Shown: one piece after another, positions 24,608 to 37,091 of the stretch
How positions within the stretch are numbered: the first letter of the stretch is position 1
How the letters are laid out: each line of letters begins with the position of its first letter
Assembly: GCA_027922465.2 (NCBI GenBank)
Contig: BQMF02000050.1
Location: forward strand, 124,001 to 188,000
From: Turritopsis dohrnii
Lineage: Eukaryota > Cnidaria > Hydrozoa > Anthoathecata > Oceaniidae
DNA length: 64,000 bases
Direction of reading: 5' to 3'
The notes under the pieces: model-generated
What the model was told of the DNA's origin: nothing
Databases searched by the model: none
The model's input: the letters and a program-made list of their open reading frames with translations, nothing else
Position numbers and translations under genes: made by a program

Positions 24608-24796
24608 TATTTACTAAACAAAAAACTAAATTCGACAGTTTTGAATATCAGGGTGGCCAACTTCTCCGTTCCAAAACCTAAAGGAAAATTATGAATATAT
24701 TGTAAAGGTTTTGAATAATATTTTGCTTCTTACGAAAGCAATATTTTCTGGCAAAACAAAACAGCGTTTATACTTACGCATCATTCTTGAAAGAGA

Positions 24797-26215
24797 TCAA
24801 ATACGTTTCCGTCACTTTCGAAATCGTTGCCGGCATCATTTTCATCTGCATCACTCAACACCTGGTATGAAAGTTCAGAGAAAAATTAATATTCCATGAG
24901 CTTTGGTATCACCAGTGACACTTTGTTAGTAGACCATTTTCAAATCAAAATGAAATATTTCAATCCACGTTTTATCATAATATTAAAACAAAACAACAAA
25001 AAGAAATCACCTTCTCAGCATTTTCACAAACTTCGCCTCTACAGTGGCCACATGCTACAACACATTTCAAACCATATCTTCGACATGTACATTGGTGTGA
25101 TGAGCACATATTGTTTAATGATTTGCAGTTACATCTAATGAACTTCAAAAGTTCAGAAGGGGCAACGTTGTCATCTGTTTGTATTGGTGTCAATTTACCA
25201 TCCTCTTCCTTCCATCCCCATCGCAATGGGTCTGGTTTGGTGACGGTCAGGGTCTCCCAGGTTATCGTTTGCTGGTGAACTCTCAAGCTGTGATTGATTG
25301 GCGAGAAATTAAAATTAAAATTGGTCAATCGCAAAATTAAATTCCGCGAAAATCTTTGCATCTCAACCGCAAAATTAAATTTGGCGAAGTTTTCTTCCCG
25401 TGGAAATTTCTTCTCTTAAGGTATAATAAATACTAGCCGCCAATTTCTCACAGCAAAATGAGATATGGTCTTGATAGCGCTCAGTGAGTAGTTTCTTAAC
25501 GTACTGAACTCCATACACTTCTTTGTCTTTTGCGTATTCTACCATCTTCTCTCTAAACTCTACAACAGAATGAGGAACCATTTCCCCCTCTAACCATTCA
25601 CAAGCCTTAGAAAAACACTCCATAATCTCTTTTGATGACTTTCGTCCACGTTTTGGTTCTTCCATCTTGCCTGACGTCTTGTTTTGATTGAATCGAAGCA
25701 AACAATTAGAATGATAGCGACATTCTGCTCAACAAAATCAACACAATCTTCGACTCTTGCAGTACGTCGATGGCCCATTGATCTGCTGCATTTTCTTCTA
25801 TACGTTGTTTGCATTTCCGCAACATATTTTCCTTCATCTCAATGGTTCCTGCTATCCGCCAGTCTCCACGTTTCCTCTTCTTCGAACTGCATTGTTCACT
25901 ACAAATAAAACAATCCCTTTTCCATTCGAATTCATTACTTCTACTACTGGATCTTCGTGTTGCTGCTTTGGTCTGACTTAAACGCCTTTTGTTAGTATAA
26001 TTCCTTCTGCATTCATTGTGGATCTGAATAGAGACTTTTTTACCATTGTTCGTCTTCTTTCGCAGATAGCTAAGGGTAGAATGATCTTGCTTGTCTTTAC
26101 TGTATTTTAAAAGACTATAGAAGCCTTTATCCTTGACCTTTCCAAGTTGACCATCACTTTTCTTGCAGATAACACAAAATCCATCCATGTGTTTAGCACA
26201 TTCGCAACCAATCAA
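24797..26215 (-). pseudogene. Zinc-finger / CXC-domain gene of a repeated invertebrate family, frameshifted and internally deleted
   Basis: N-terminal Cys/His module ('CECAKHMDGFCVICKK', 'VSIQIHNECRRNYTNKRR', 'CFICSEQC'; 26200-25900). After two frame changes near 25740-25700 comes 'YHSNCLLRFNQNK' and 'KACEWLEGEMVPHSVVEFRE' (25690-25540). A further segment 'DPLRWGWKEEDGKLTPIQ' leads to a Cys-rich CXC-like module 'IRCNCKSLNNMCSSHQCTCR' continuing 'CGHCRGEVCENAE' (25290-24985). A possible last acidic exon ('SDADENDAGNDFESDG') lies at 24797-24871 after a 110-bp intron. From memory, this N-terminal finger plus C-terminal CXC layout is typical of a multicopy, transposon-like invertebrate family of unknown function. 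The large middle part is missing. A Helitron-like CTAG lies inside (25433). Function not assigned. Confidence 0.6.
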
Positions 26216-26346
26216 TCACTATCAACTTTATATTATTTTTTATATCTGTTTCTCTAATTAAATAGTACTACAGAATTCATTGACAAGTATGAAATCATCA
26301 ACACAACAAAGATCAGCAGAGATTGATATTTTCAAATATATTCCTG

Positions 26347-27325
26347 CTAGTAACCCGTGTAAAATTTTTTTACAGGTTTTAATCGATGTGAGTTGAACAG
26401 AGAGAAAGGCTTAGTATAATGAATTTTAGTATGATAAAGTTCCTCAATTATTTGGAATGTAGAATGTTTAGAATGTAGTATCCCGTGTAGAACAGCGTGT
26501 AGAACACGGGTTTTAATTCATCAAAAATAAAAATACGCGCTGTGCGTCCACTTTTTTCACTTTTTACATAAATTGCATAAATTGAAGATGCAATGCAATG
26601 GTTCCCCATGATTAAAAATATTTAACATCAATACAGAAAAAAACACTCTTTTAATTAAAAATCTCTAGGTATTCCGGCTAAAGCATATTTAGTTCAACAC
26701 TGGAGTTATGAACAGAAAAACTTTTTAATCAGAAGATCTGAAACACATCAAAATATTCGTAATAAACGATACGATATATGCAGTAGTAAAAATAAATTGT
26801 GCGTACAGGTATATAAACAACAAAAAGATTAAAATCGCTGTAACTGTTCATGGTATCCACACCCCAATGTAAATAAAAGCCAAACGCGAAAGTCGTAAAA
26901 GTGTCAAAATGTGAATTAAAAACAATTGCGATTTTCTTTACGAACCCAGACTGTCATGATTAAAAACCATGATATTCATTTCTTCAATCCCGTATTATTT
27001 GAAAAGTAATGACGCAGAAACCCTATTAATACTATAAGAAAATATAAAACAAACAAAAAAAAAGTTCTAAAGCGTACTTACCCTAAAAATATTAATAAAT
27101 CTTTGCGCAATACTTTCGTTGTTGTCTATTGTTTGATCTCACGAATAATCAAAACATTTGAAACGATTAAATGCAATGCAATGTTTTCCCCTATACTAAT
27201 CGTAGAAAAATATTAACCGCCGTGGTCTGACACTCCATTATGAATAAGTGACCGCAAAAACGACCCGAAATTTTAGAGAGTGAAAGCGTGAAAAAAGCGG
27301 ATGCACACCACGATTAGTACATAGA
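26347..27325 (-). mobile_element. Non-autonomous Helitron, family D copy 1 (979 bp)
   Basis: Minus 5' end TCTATGTACTAATCGTGGTG at 27325; 3' end cctgtaaaaaaattttacac then GGGTTACTAG (26347), where the A/T-rich arms fold into a hairpin ahead of CTAG. Near-identical to 40083-40981. Contains the motif gatgcaatgcaatggttccc shared with other D copies. Confidence 0.78.
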
Positions 27326-27599
27326 TATTTTCAAACATGTGCAGTTTGTGAATTCAACGTTTGTGCACTGCAAAGTATTCTTTTTTAGTGACATCAAGCT
27401 TGAAAATAAAACAAGTTTTCCCGGGTGGGAGACGGGGGTTGTAAAACATTCTTTTTATTGTATTTCAAAATATCATTGGAAGTAAAAATAGAAAAGCCAT
27501 ACACAGAATCATAAAAATTTGATTTCTATCTGAGAATTAAAGTGCAAAACTGTTGCATATGCCAGTATTTATGGAATTTTCAACGTAATTTTAGAATTT

Positions 27600-28548
27600 T
27601 TACCCCCTGGTTTTTCAAACTTTAACCCCCTGTAACACTCTAAATACTGATTTTGAAGAAAAGTTGTAATAATATTTTTTGTTCAGGAACAAAAGATTTA
27701 TCAAACGGTATATAAGGCTATTCCATTTAAGAATGTTTATATTTTGGTAGTTTTGGAACGAGTCATGTGACTTAAAGGGCAGAAATAGGCATGTTCCACT
27801 CCTGGCACCTCCGTGGAATTTTAGTATGTTATTACTAAGGTAAAAATGAGGCTTTCCTGAAAATTTCAGCTTGATACCTTTTTTTTTGAGGTTCTGACCC
27901 AAATCCCTCCGACTAACAGTATTCTTCTGCAATGCTCTTGTTTGTACTTTTTGCCCTCCGCAATTTTCTGCAGGGCTTTTTATATACTTATCTGTTATGG
28001 AGATAATTGCCCCTTTCATCTTGATTTAATCATCATATACATTTCATCTTCTTAGATAATAGATTGCCTTGCAGATTGTAGCTTTGTTTATGTTTAGATT
28101 CAAATGGTCCGATCCGAATATCGTTCGATTTGAATGACATTTTATACGTTCAATTCATTTATTGATTGTTTGATTGACATATTTTTAGTTAAGAAACATT
28201 ACAAGTTCGTAGTAACTGTATAAATTTTCAGTTACGTATAGTCACAGTTGGAGATATATTCTAAATCATAAAATTCAATCGGCACAATGCAATAATTGTT
28301 TTTATTTTCTTTCGTAGCATTTATTACTTTGAATTCGTTATATCGAGGAGGGTTTGAGGGACGAAAACGTTGGTTCGTTAAATCGAGAGTTCGCTATATT
28401 GAGGATTCGTTATATAGAAAGGATTTATAAGAGTGTATTTAGGCAAAATCCAAGGGGAATGGACAATGGTTCTTTATATCGAGATGTTTGCTATATTGGG
28501 GGTTCGTTATATCGACAGTCCAGTGTAACATTTATTTCAATGAATAAC
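27600..28548 (-). mobile_element. pogo/Tigger-type repeat C, copy 2
   Basis: Inverse orientation relative to 21830-22235. The right end (ttcgttatatcgacagtccagtg, 28505-28528) is the terminus, with several internal repeats of ttcgttatatcgag between 28330 and 28510. The body 27770-27960 matches copy 1. Non-coding. Confidence 0.62.
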
Positions 28549-29031
28549 GCGGTGTGATAATGAGATTCTATTTGTTTCTACCAGTGGTGATAACTAAAGA
28601 AAACTAAAGAAGACCTATCAACATTAGAGAAATAAAAAGCTAGATCTAGCTAGAATAATAAATTTATTTTAACCAATTCCTTGGCCAAGGATGGATGGAT
28701 GGAGACTTCGCATAAGCTAAGATCGGTGGGAGGTCACCTAAAATTGACCGGCAGTGCTCAAGGTATTTAGGCTCTAAATTTGAAACTGGAATGGCTGCTC
28801 CTCCCCCTGCTGATAAATACTCTTCCACACAAGCACAATACATTACATGAATGACAGAAACTTCTTCACATGACTTCTGCTGTGGTTTGCATTAAAAAAG
28901 CTTTTTTATCCAAACTTTTTCTCAACTCAACTCCATTTCATATGAGATTGATAAAGAATCATTTCTACAAAATTCTAATTGTGTATGTTCCTTTTGTTCC
29001 TTGTTTCTTTTTACAAACTTACTAGTAACCC
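28549..29031. other. No recognisable feature
   Basis: Unique-looking AT-rich sequence between repeat C and the next Helitron; nothing coding recognised. Confidence 0.4.
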
Positions 29032-29576
29032 GCATAAAAGTTTTTTACGGCTAATAATTTTGAAAAAGATGTGGCGCGTTCCCTGTGTGTGTTACGAAAA
29101 TTTTAATTAAGGAATCACGACTCATCAGTGTAACCATGTTGTAGAGCTCGAAAAACTGATCAAAAAATGTATTGGATCGTTTCGCTACGACCAACTGTTG
29201 CAGAAATATCGTCGATCAAAGATTTTGATGATGCCATAGCTGCAGTACCAAATAAAATTTAGTCCCAAATTTTGCATCACCACATTGTCCCCGTATCGCA
29301 GACCCTAAAAAACGTCAGTTATCCCCATTGGTTCTCGAGATATTTTTCCTAAAACGTTGTGTTCTATTGGGGATGCAATGCAATGGTTCCCCGTCATCAT
29401 AAAAAAAACTGACGTCAAATGCCACGTGCTATTATACTAATCGTGAATGTGTCTTGCGTGGTCTAACTGCTGCTATATGACCACGATTAAGAAGATTTTG
29501 GCCGTAAATTTAAAAAAAAACACAACACTCTCTAAGTTAACTGTGTTGCACACGATTGTGGATTATTATAATAAGA
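29032..29576 (-). mobile_element. Non-autonomous Helitron, family D3 (545 bp, hybrid type)
   Basis: 5' end TCTTATTATAATAATCCACA (29576, the family B type) combined with a D-type 3' end (GCGGGTTACTAG at 29032). The body (ttgtagagctcgaaa...atatcgtcgatcaaagattttgatga...aaaaaacgtcagttatccccattgg) matches the body of 17460-17956, which carries the other two end types. Confidence 0.8.
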
Positions 29577-31680
29577 TATGCACATGAAAGAAATGATTAA
29601 AAAGACAACATTATCCTTCATAAAAACCAGTTTAAAAGCTCATTGAAATGAAGGAAATCAGACTTGTGACTTAAAAGCATGTGAATATTGTGCAACCATA
29701 TTTAAAAATTATCAGTATTTTTCTACAAGTCTTGTTCGATTGACTGTAAAAAATGAAAGTTGTAACAAAAACAAAATGTTCTTCTTTTAAATTTACTGAG
29801 CTTGTATCTACGGACTTTATTTTTATTTTGGACAACTGTACTATATTTAGTTCATGTTTCTTGGTTTATCAGTACAAAGAAAATAAGTTATATATAATGC
29901 ACAAAACATAGTGTTTTTCTATATATATATACCTTTTTATTATCAACTGAACAAATTGATTGTTGCTGAATTAAAAAGTTCTACAAGACACATCATTAAG
30001 AATTCATGCAGGACTATCTGATAATAATTTTAACATCACGTAAGAATATACTCATGTGATTGATTGATTATAACAGTAGGCACAACCTACAAATAAGGGA
30101 TTTTTTTATTGAAATTTCAATTTACCAGGTGGTAGTGTACTTTCCTGCAGTTGCAGCAGCTGATGTGGGCCTGGGTGTACCTCAGATTTCATGGCGCCAC
30201 GCTTCCATTTACCCAACTGACATACGATGATAGTTATTTCAGTTTTAATAAGCTTTTGGTAGATATACGTTTGGTCTTCATCTTTATGTATTTTTTTGTC
30301 ACCGCATTACTGCACTCACACAAGTCTCCATCCATCAGTACCTGATAATTACACCAGTAGCTGCATCATATGTCACTCATGTATCGCAAGCACACTGTCT
30401 TGCCAAGTGAGCTATTCACCACCACTAAATCCCACTAAATAGCAAATTAGGACCTTATCAGCTTAATAGGAAAATATTCTTCTAATTAGGATGAAAAAAA
30501 TATCCTAATTGAGATATGATATCCTTATTATGATTTGTTGAGTTCAAAACAACCTGTTTCCCAGTGAATGGGTCAGTATCGCATCTTCTCTCACCTCATT
30601 TTGCGTAGACAAAGTAAATGCATGTTGTTTTTTCAAACCTAAAACTTGAAAGCATTCAACTTCCTATAATTTCTTGTGAAATAAACCAAATGAACTCTCT
30701 TAATTTATGCTGAATATGCTGCCCTGTAAAAATTTTTTTTACCTAATAGTTTAAAGTTTGATGGAAAATAAAATCAATTAAAATTAAATCACCTTGTCAC
30801 ATAGAGCTTGAAAAGCTGATCAAAAAGTGTATTCACCCCTACATTTGGGGTACCTTTGGGTCTGCAATGTAATCGTTTCTGACTAACTATATACTTATAG
30901 TGAAAAAACATCCCAGTAATGGACTTTCCAAAAATAACTTCATACAAATTGTATGTAAAATAGCAACCTTGCCCCAGCTCCTTATTCTCACTCGCTAAAC
31001 TAACTCAGTAGTTTTAATGAAGAGGCCTTAAATTTGCTAATTTAGAAAAGAAATTCTTTAATTTCAGGTATATATACACCAGGCTTTTCTGGCAATACTA
31101 ATAAGTGTGAAAACATATTATAGCCCATTTGAAATATCTTACAAAATATCTCCGATTCGAATGCCCACCAGTCTGAAACCTTTGAGATGCCCATTTGTGG
31201 GAATACATGCTTTATATTTGGGATCCCTTGGTTGAAGCTTGTGCCTAAACTGTTATAATCAATCAATCACATTGAGCATATTCTTACGCATCATTTTAGG
31301 TTTTTTCGAGCTATGGTGTGCATGTTACTCTAAGACATGATGCCAATTGCAATTATAATCTAAGAACCAGAAAGGCTCGTTCTTTGATACCAGAAATTAA
31401 TTGATATCAGAAATAATTATTATGGAACAGGTTAATTTCTGGAGTGACCATAGCTGCAATGTTTAATGCATATCTAGCTGTAAGTTGATTAATGATAGGA
31501 GATGAAGAACCAAGAAATGGTTTGACTAAACATTTGAAAATATTTGCTATATTACTCAAAATGAGGTATGTAATGATAGTTACACACTTTTCTAAATTCC
31601 TTTTTATTTCGCTTATGTAATAACACACCTCCATTTGTTTTTTTACGATAAAAAACTTTTATAAATCACCAATCAGATAA
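29577..31680. other. No recognisable gene
   Basis: AT-rich. ORFs at 30151-30345, 31042-31266 and 31407-31634 lack recognisable domains. The stretch 30780-30885 carries weak traces of the Helitron body seen at 29032-29576 (gagcttgaaaagctgatcaaaaa...ctgcaatgtaatcgtttc). A hairpin lies at 30482-30510 (ctaattaggat / atatcctaat). Confidence 0.45.
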
Positions 31681-31684
31681 AGCT

Positions 31685-31725
31685 GTGTATAGACAGCTCC
31701 TCACAAGTGCTAAACGTGTCCCGTT
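31685..31725 (+). ncRNA. Degenerate hammerhead-like motif (first of a pair)
   Basis: gctcctcacaagtgctaaacgtgtcccgttctg aligns with the better motif about 325 bp downstream (shared tat.gac.gct..., aaac, cgtccc.tct) but has lost the CTGATGA core. Most likely an eroded direct-repeat partner, as expected for PLE-type elements that carry one ribozyme per terminal repeat. Confidence 0.4.
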
Positions 31726-32007
31726 CTGCCAAGATCTCAACTCCGGTTGAGTGTGAAATAATGCAACGACATAATTCATGTTGTTTTGCTGTGTATGTTT
31801 AAAATATCCTCCCTTGCAGCATTCTCCAATGTTGCCCACAAAGGAGTTTAATATTTTGATCATCAGATCGCTTTTGTCGTTGTTGCGTTTCACCTCTTCC
31901 ATATTAGCAATGCACACCACAAGCGAACACAAAGGTACTGGCCATATATACATCTTCTGGTCAGCTAAGAGATCAACTTTCATTGACCTGATGGGTTTAT
32001 GGAAGGT

Positions 32008-32060
32008 GGCTATGGACGGCTGATGAGCCCTAACAAGGGCGAAACACGTCCCCTCTGTCT
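32008..32060 (+). ncRNA. Hammerhead ribozyme-like motif
   Basis: CTGATGA (32020-32026), stem II gccc-taacaa-gggc, GAAA (32041-32044), a two-base-pair stem III (ac..gt) and the cleavage triplet GTC (32048-32050) occur in the order of a minimal type I hammerhead. Stem I: bases just 5' of CTGATGA (tatggacgg) can pair with cccctctgtc 3' of the site, with one C-C mismatch and two G-U pairs. Minimal hammerheads of this form are known from Penelope-like elements. No RT lies nearby, so this is probably a non-autonomous or stripped PLE. Confidence 0.68.
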
Positions 32061-32474
32061 TATCTTTTCCAAGCATAGACGATGTGCTTCTGTTAATATT
32101 GTATGATGGCTAATTGTTTCTTTTTACAGATATCTCATACTCTAATCAAGTTTCCTCAATGAAAAAAAAAATGAATATCACATATAAGAAAAGATTTAAG
32201 GTATCATGTTATTCCCTAAAATTTACTTCAACTTCTTATTCCTAAAGTTCATATAGGTAATCCATCCGTTTGTTTGATACATCACTGTTGTGGTTACAGT
32301 ATTTTTCTTTTTTATGGCTGAGAGTGTATGTAAAGGTTTTCATGTTTGTGATAATTGTGACATGAACTATATCAGAAACACTGCTTAAATCTCATTCACT
32401 TTTCAATAGAAATAACAAGTATGAGTATGTATTGGGTATTTCATTCATTCATATTGATATGTCTGTCATTTCAG

Positions 32475-35346
32475 ATTTGTGAGGCAATTCATAATGGAGA
32501 AAAATGTGGTGAAAGTAATGAAATTGCCAGCAAATCTTGTTCTTCTTGCCTGTCACTTTTCCCAAAAAAACAGAAAACCCCAGAAGATTATGTGCCAGCG
32601 GGTAAAATCAACCCAACCATCCAGAAAAACATTATTCATGGAAGGGTATGTTTCATAAGTTTCAAATTATGTCACTGAGACATTTTTTCATTGTTTGTAT
32701 TTTATTACAACCTTTTAGTGAGCATATAGGGAGACAATCTTCATTAATTTGTGCATATCTTATTTCTTGTAGATGTTGACTCTAAATCAGAAAGAAAATG
32801 TCCATAGTTTCATTTTTTATGTCAAAAAAGGAACAAAAAATGTGACATTTGATTCCTACGCTACACCTGGCTTTGCCTCAGAACTTATAGGGAAAAAGGA
32901 GGAACGCACTGAAGTTGGCCAATCCATTGCTTCTGTGGTTCTTAATACATTTAAAGGTTTTTTAGAATTTTATTATTTCTTATGTGGTTATCTATCAAAT
33001 ATCTTGAGCACTACAGATATGATGTTGTCATATCTTATGTAGTTAAAGTCAATTTTAAGTGAAAAATTAAATGTCAACTGATGGCAATAACTTTCGATAT
33101 TGGCTTAACAAAATTCATTATCTCTGTAAGAGATACTTCAAAAAATACTGAATGAAAATATTTTCATAAAAATACTGAATGGATATGACATTATTATTTG
33201 TATTTTAGAATACATAAGTGGAAAAAATCTAGATGCAACTATGGAAGACGACAGCATCAGTAATCGACCTGGTAAATGTTTCATCCTATATCCTAAAGTT
33301 TTATACTTTATTTTGGAATTTTCAGTGTTTGCATTTTGCCATATTTGTATCTTAGTAACTGAAAAAGACAAAAGCATTGTAGAAAGTTCGTCACAAACTA
33401 GTGAGTTACAATTAATTTTGTTTACCATGATCTATGGTACAAACGAATCTCCTGAATGATGCGTCTTGCCATGCTGTTACTTCGATATGTATCATTCTGA
33501 AAAGTGAAATGGATAAATGGCTACGATTTTAGGTTGTACTGATCCACAGTCATGTATTGTAGAAGAGAGAAATGATCATGTATCTACTGCTGAAGTCTGT
33601 AAGGATTTCTCTTGTTTTATTTTGTGACTCTGTGTCTTTGTTTCACCTACTTCTCACCAACTTCTCATGTTGAAATTTCTATTTCGGTTATTTGTGTGTT
33701 TTCATAATGATTCTTACCGTTTAGCTGAAAATAACAACGATGCTGAAAGTTCGAATCGTAAGTAATCGTAAAATTCTTAGTAGCTGCTATCTATACTCCT
33801 GCTGGAAGTTACTCTTCTAGTTTGGCTTCCTTTTCCTATACTGCTTATTTCTTGTGTTCATATTTTGATATTTTTGATTGCAGACAGAAAAACGAGTCAT
33901 CTACAACTCGTAATAAATTCATGACAGTTCAAAAAAAGACGAAATTCAAACATCCCTCAAAATGACACAATTTCGCATAGTCCTTCACCCTCTTACAATG
34001 CGTCATATTGTAAAAGTAACATTCATTTTATGGAAAGTCTGATCATTCTTCTAAATTTGTTTTCAATATTCCAACTAAATCAGCGTTGAACATCCATATT
34101 TTGAATTTAAATAAGTACTGTACAAATGTTCTCGTTGCTCATTGTTTCAAATTTTCCCCATGTAGATGACAGGTTAGGAACACGATTATATCTATCAATT
34201 TCTGACACCATTCCTTTCTTTTAGGTAACTACAACAACTCAAATACTGACATAAAACACTTACAAAGACAGTTGACTGCTCTTACGATTAAATTTGTTGA
34301 TAAGTTACGCTACGTCACATGACTTGTGTGTTAAATGTAATAAGTTACTCTTGATTGGTAATGTTTCTATCTTGCGCTCCTTCATCGTTGACCACATATT
34401 GATAGTTTTCATACAGTTCATTCCATTTTCGACAGTTGGAATTATAAAATTTCGTAGACTTTGCAATGTTTTACATATACTTATAATGCTTTTAGAAGTG
34501 GAGATTGATCAACCTGTTTCCCTGTTTCTCACTGGACCATCCGATTTGTATGAAGAATGTGATCTGGTTCAAGGAATTTCATGTATATGGAGTTTTTTGA
34601 CATTCACTTGCTAGATAAATAAATACACGTATTTGTTTTTATAAGCAACTTGACTTGCTACTGAAGTTGCTAAAAAAATCCCTTAGAATTGATACGAAAG
34701 TTGCTTAGCGGTTGCTTATGTATCATAAAGTAAACAATTTCGAAGATAAGCAAAATCCAAAGTTTTTTATTCTATTTTTTTGGTAAGATCTCCAATTTGT
34801 AAAGGAAACGAAAAAGAGCTGATCCTGTAAATGATTCTTCGTAATTATCTTCATGACAAAATAAAAAAAACCCCATCAAAATCTACATCAATCATTTCTT
34901 TCCATCCATCAAAATGAATGGCGATTTCGATGGCGTTGATCAAATATTAAATATACTACAGTGGCTTATAAATTGGTTGCTTGTAAAAAAAAATACGTGT
35001 ATTGAAATTGATAGTTATCGGCAAGTGGTGTTGACATTATATACCTCGTCTTCTCATTTCTTTAGTCGTTCTGAAAGATTGTGTCAAACCAGGGGACATT
35101 CTTCCTGTTTATGCTCAACCAGACGATCCAGAACAATTTTGGTTGTTTTTGGTTTTAAGTACGCAGTCTCGAATAATTAATGGCTCGTGGTTGAATAAAT
35201 TGAGTGATAGCAAATATAGCGTTGGGGATTCCACTAAAGTTAAATGGAATAATGTGATCCGCATTTCCAAAAATGACAAGAAATATTTCAAGGCCACTCT
35301 CCGCTCTAATGATCTTGGAAACTATATTTTGCCAATAGAATCTTGA
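32475..35346 (+). CDS. Unrecognised multi-exon gene, C-terminal domain 'KPGDILPVYAQPDDPEQFW'
   Basis: Inferred from a run of small exons, each with a pyrimidine-rich AG before and GT after: about 32475-32644, 32773-32957, 33210-33271, 33357-33400, 33533-33599, 33724-33757, 33885-34012, 34225-34315, 34497-34600 and a last exon about 35069-35346 ending in TGA. The small exons are Ser/Asp/Glu-rich ('IVESSSQTS', 'CTDPQSCIVEERNDHVSTAEV', 'AENNNDAESSN'). The last exon is compact and globular-looking: 'VLKDCVKPGDILPVYA', 'FWLFLVLST', 'VKWNNVIRISKNDKKYFKA', reminiscent of a small beta-barrel reader or adaptor module, but I cannot name it. Exon 7 does not link cleanly in any one frame, so the model is provisional and may be two genes or a decayed one. 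No TE signature was recognised. Confidence 0.4.
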
Positions 35347-35980
35347 AATTTTTTACTTGGCCAGTGCCTATAGTTTTCAGAAAGTGAGTAGGGAGTTTGA
35401 TGATAATAACGTTTGTGTCCTTAACTTGTTCTTTGGAAATCTCAGGTATAAACAAAAGAAAGGCTGATCCGACTTAATTTGAGAAGAGTTTTGTTTTGCA
35501 ATGAATTGAGACTTTTCATGCTTTTGATAGCTATAGGCGAACTTATTATCAAGCTTTTTTGTTTGTTTTTTTCACTTTTGTGACTATTTTCTACTTTTTA
35601 CAATTAACAGAACGCCAAAATAGATTTGGTGAAATATTGGATGGATGGCTTGAAAATCTATTTTTTTATTAACCCACACCTGTTGAGGAAAATATCTCCA
35701 CAACAGTCACTGTGTTATGCAACGTTTGTTTCCATTAGTGTCGTGTATGTTGTGCGACAGCTCATCATGTCTTATTTTGACGGAAACCGATATTTACGAC
35801 GCCTCCACTACGAATAATACTTAGGTGAAATGCAAGATGTATATAACTGATGTACAGCTGCATTTTTGCTTTTGTTCTATAAAGGTGGTATCTGTTGATA
35901 CTTCCTACTGGCTTCATAATAATGATTATTTATTTGATTAATTTTCCTGAAATGATGTTAGTCATAAAGTTTACAAAACA

Positions 35981-37029
35981 TTGATGGCACCAAAGAAACA
36001 TCAGTCATACAAATATTGTGGGGATCGCAATTATTATCCAGGTGAGAGAAAAGTTTTTCAAAGCTGTTGTGATAAGAATCAATGCATAATCCTTATGCAA
36101 TCAAAAATTTCCATAGAATGTTATCAAGTATGCCTTCTTAGTCGTTTTTCTTTCTTCAGGTGTTCCTTTCCAACACAATATACTCAAGGACACTAGCGAT
36201 GGCGAAGTAAGGTATAAAATCACTTTTGGGCTTTTACATTAATCTTCAACTTCTTGTTTCAAAATTTGTTTTACAGGTCCAAGGAAAAAACAAAACTGTT
36301 GTCGTTCGTTAAAAAGAGGAAGCGGGAAATAAGAAAGGATTTAACTGATGAATTGGGTGCTGTGGATGCCGTACACATGTTGGTTCGCAATGGAAAGAAA
36401 GTTTATTACGTTTCTTGCCCATTTACTGACTGTTCATACCTCGGAGACAAGGTGGATCGCCATCTAGCTGATGTCCACCCATACGTTCCAGCAAACGTTA
36501 TAAAATATTTCAAGTGCGATATTTCAATTACATTACCAAGCTTTTTCATTCTGGCCAAACAATGCCATTACCATGTAGAATCTGTTACAAGTAAGTATAA
36601 TAAATGTGAAATGATGTTTTAGTCTTAAAAAGCCACACAAGCGTCTCTAATTTATATGTACGTTTGTAAAAAAATGTAATAAGAATCAAAGTATAAGACT
36701 CGCATAATAACTGCTGGATACAGTTCTTAATTCACTTTTAATGAATCCAACTGTTGTACAGAAACCTTTGAATTACATTATTCCCTGCTTTTACGACTTA
36801 AATTTCATCCGTGATATGATTTTGTAATTTGTAAAACACCCCACACCATTGATGAAAATTGATACTTTCTAAATCATCATAGGTACTACGATCGCCTGTC
36901 GACGCATATTCGTACCGCTCATGGAATTGAAGCTGGCCAGGTAAAAAATGTCATAGGTCGAGCTAGAGCAGTAAACGACAATTTTTATCAATACCTGAAG
37001 AAGAAAATGTTTGATAAAAAAATGCCATA
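35981..37029 (+). CDS. C2H2 zinc-finger protein, partial gene model
   Basis: Likely exons: 35984-36040 ('MAPKKHQSYKYCGDRNYYP', donor gtgag), about 36161-36207, 36278-36591 and 36882-36942, running on to a stop at 37027-37029. The third exon has a basic segment, then 'CPFTDCSYLGDKVDRHLADVH', a C2H2-type finger (C-x4-C-x12-H-x4-H). Its end reads 'CRICYK' in another frame and joins across a gtaagt donor to 'YYDRLSTHIRTAHGIEAGQ', forming a second finger. To use both, one frame change is needed near 36530-36550, so this copy is either a pseudogene or spliced differently than I assume. It could be DNA-binding, and fingers of this kind also occur in transposon-encoded proteins. It may belong with the preceding gene. 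Confidence 0.45.
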
Positions 37030-37091
37030 GAATTTTCATGGAGTTTTCAAATTTATATAGAATGAACAATTTTTCTCCGCTATTGTGTGTA

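Noticed and set aside
31666..32076. 136-aa minus ORF as a gene
   Set aside because: It covers both hammerhead-like motifs on the antisense strand; no domain, more likely repeat-derived.
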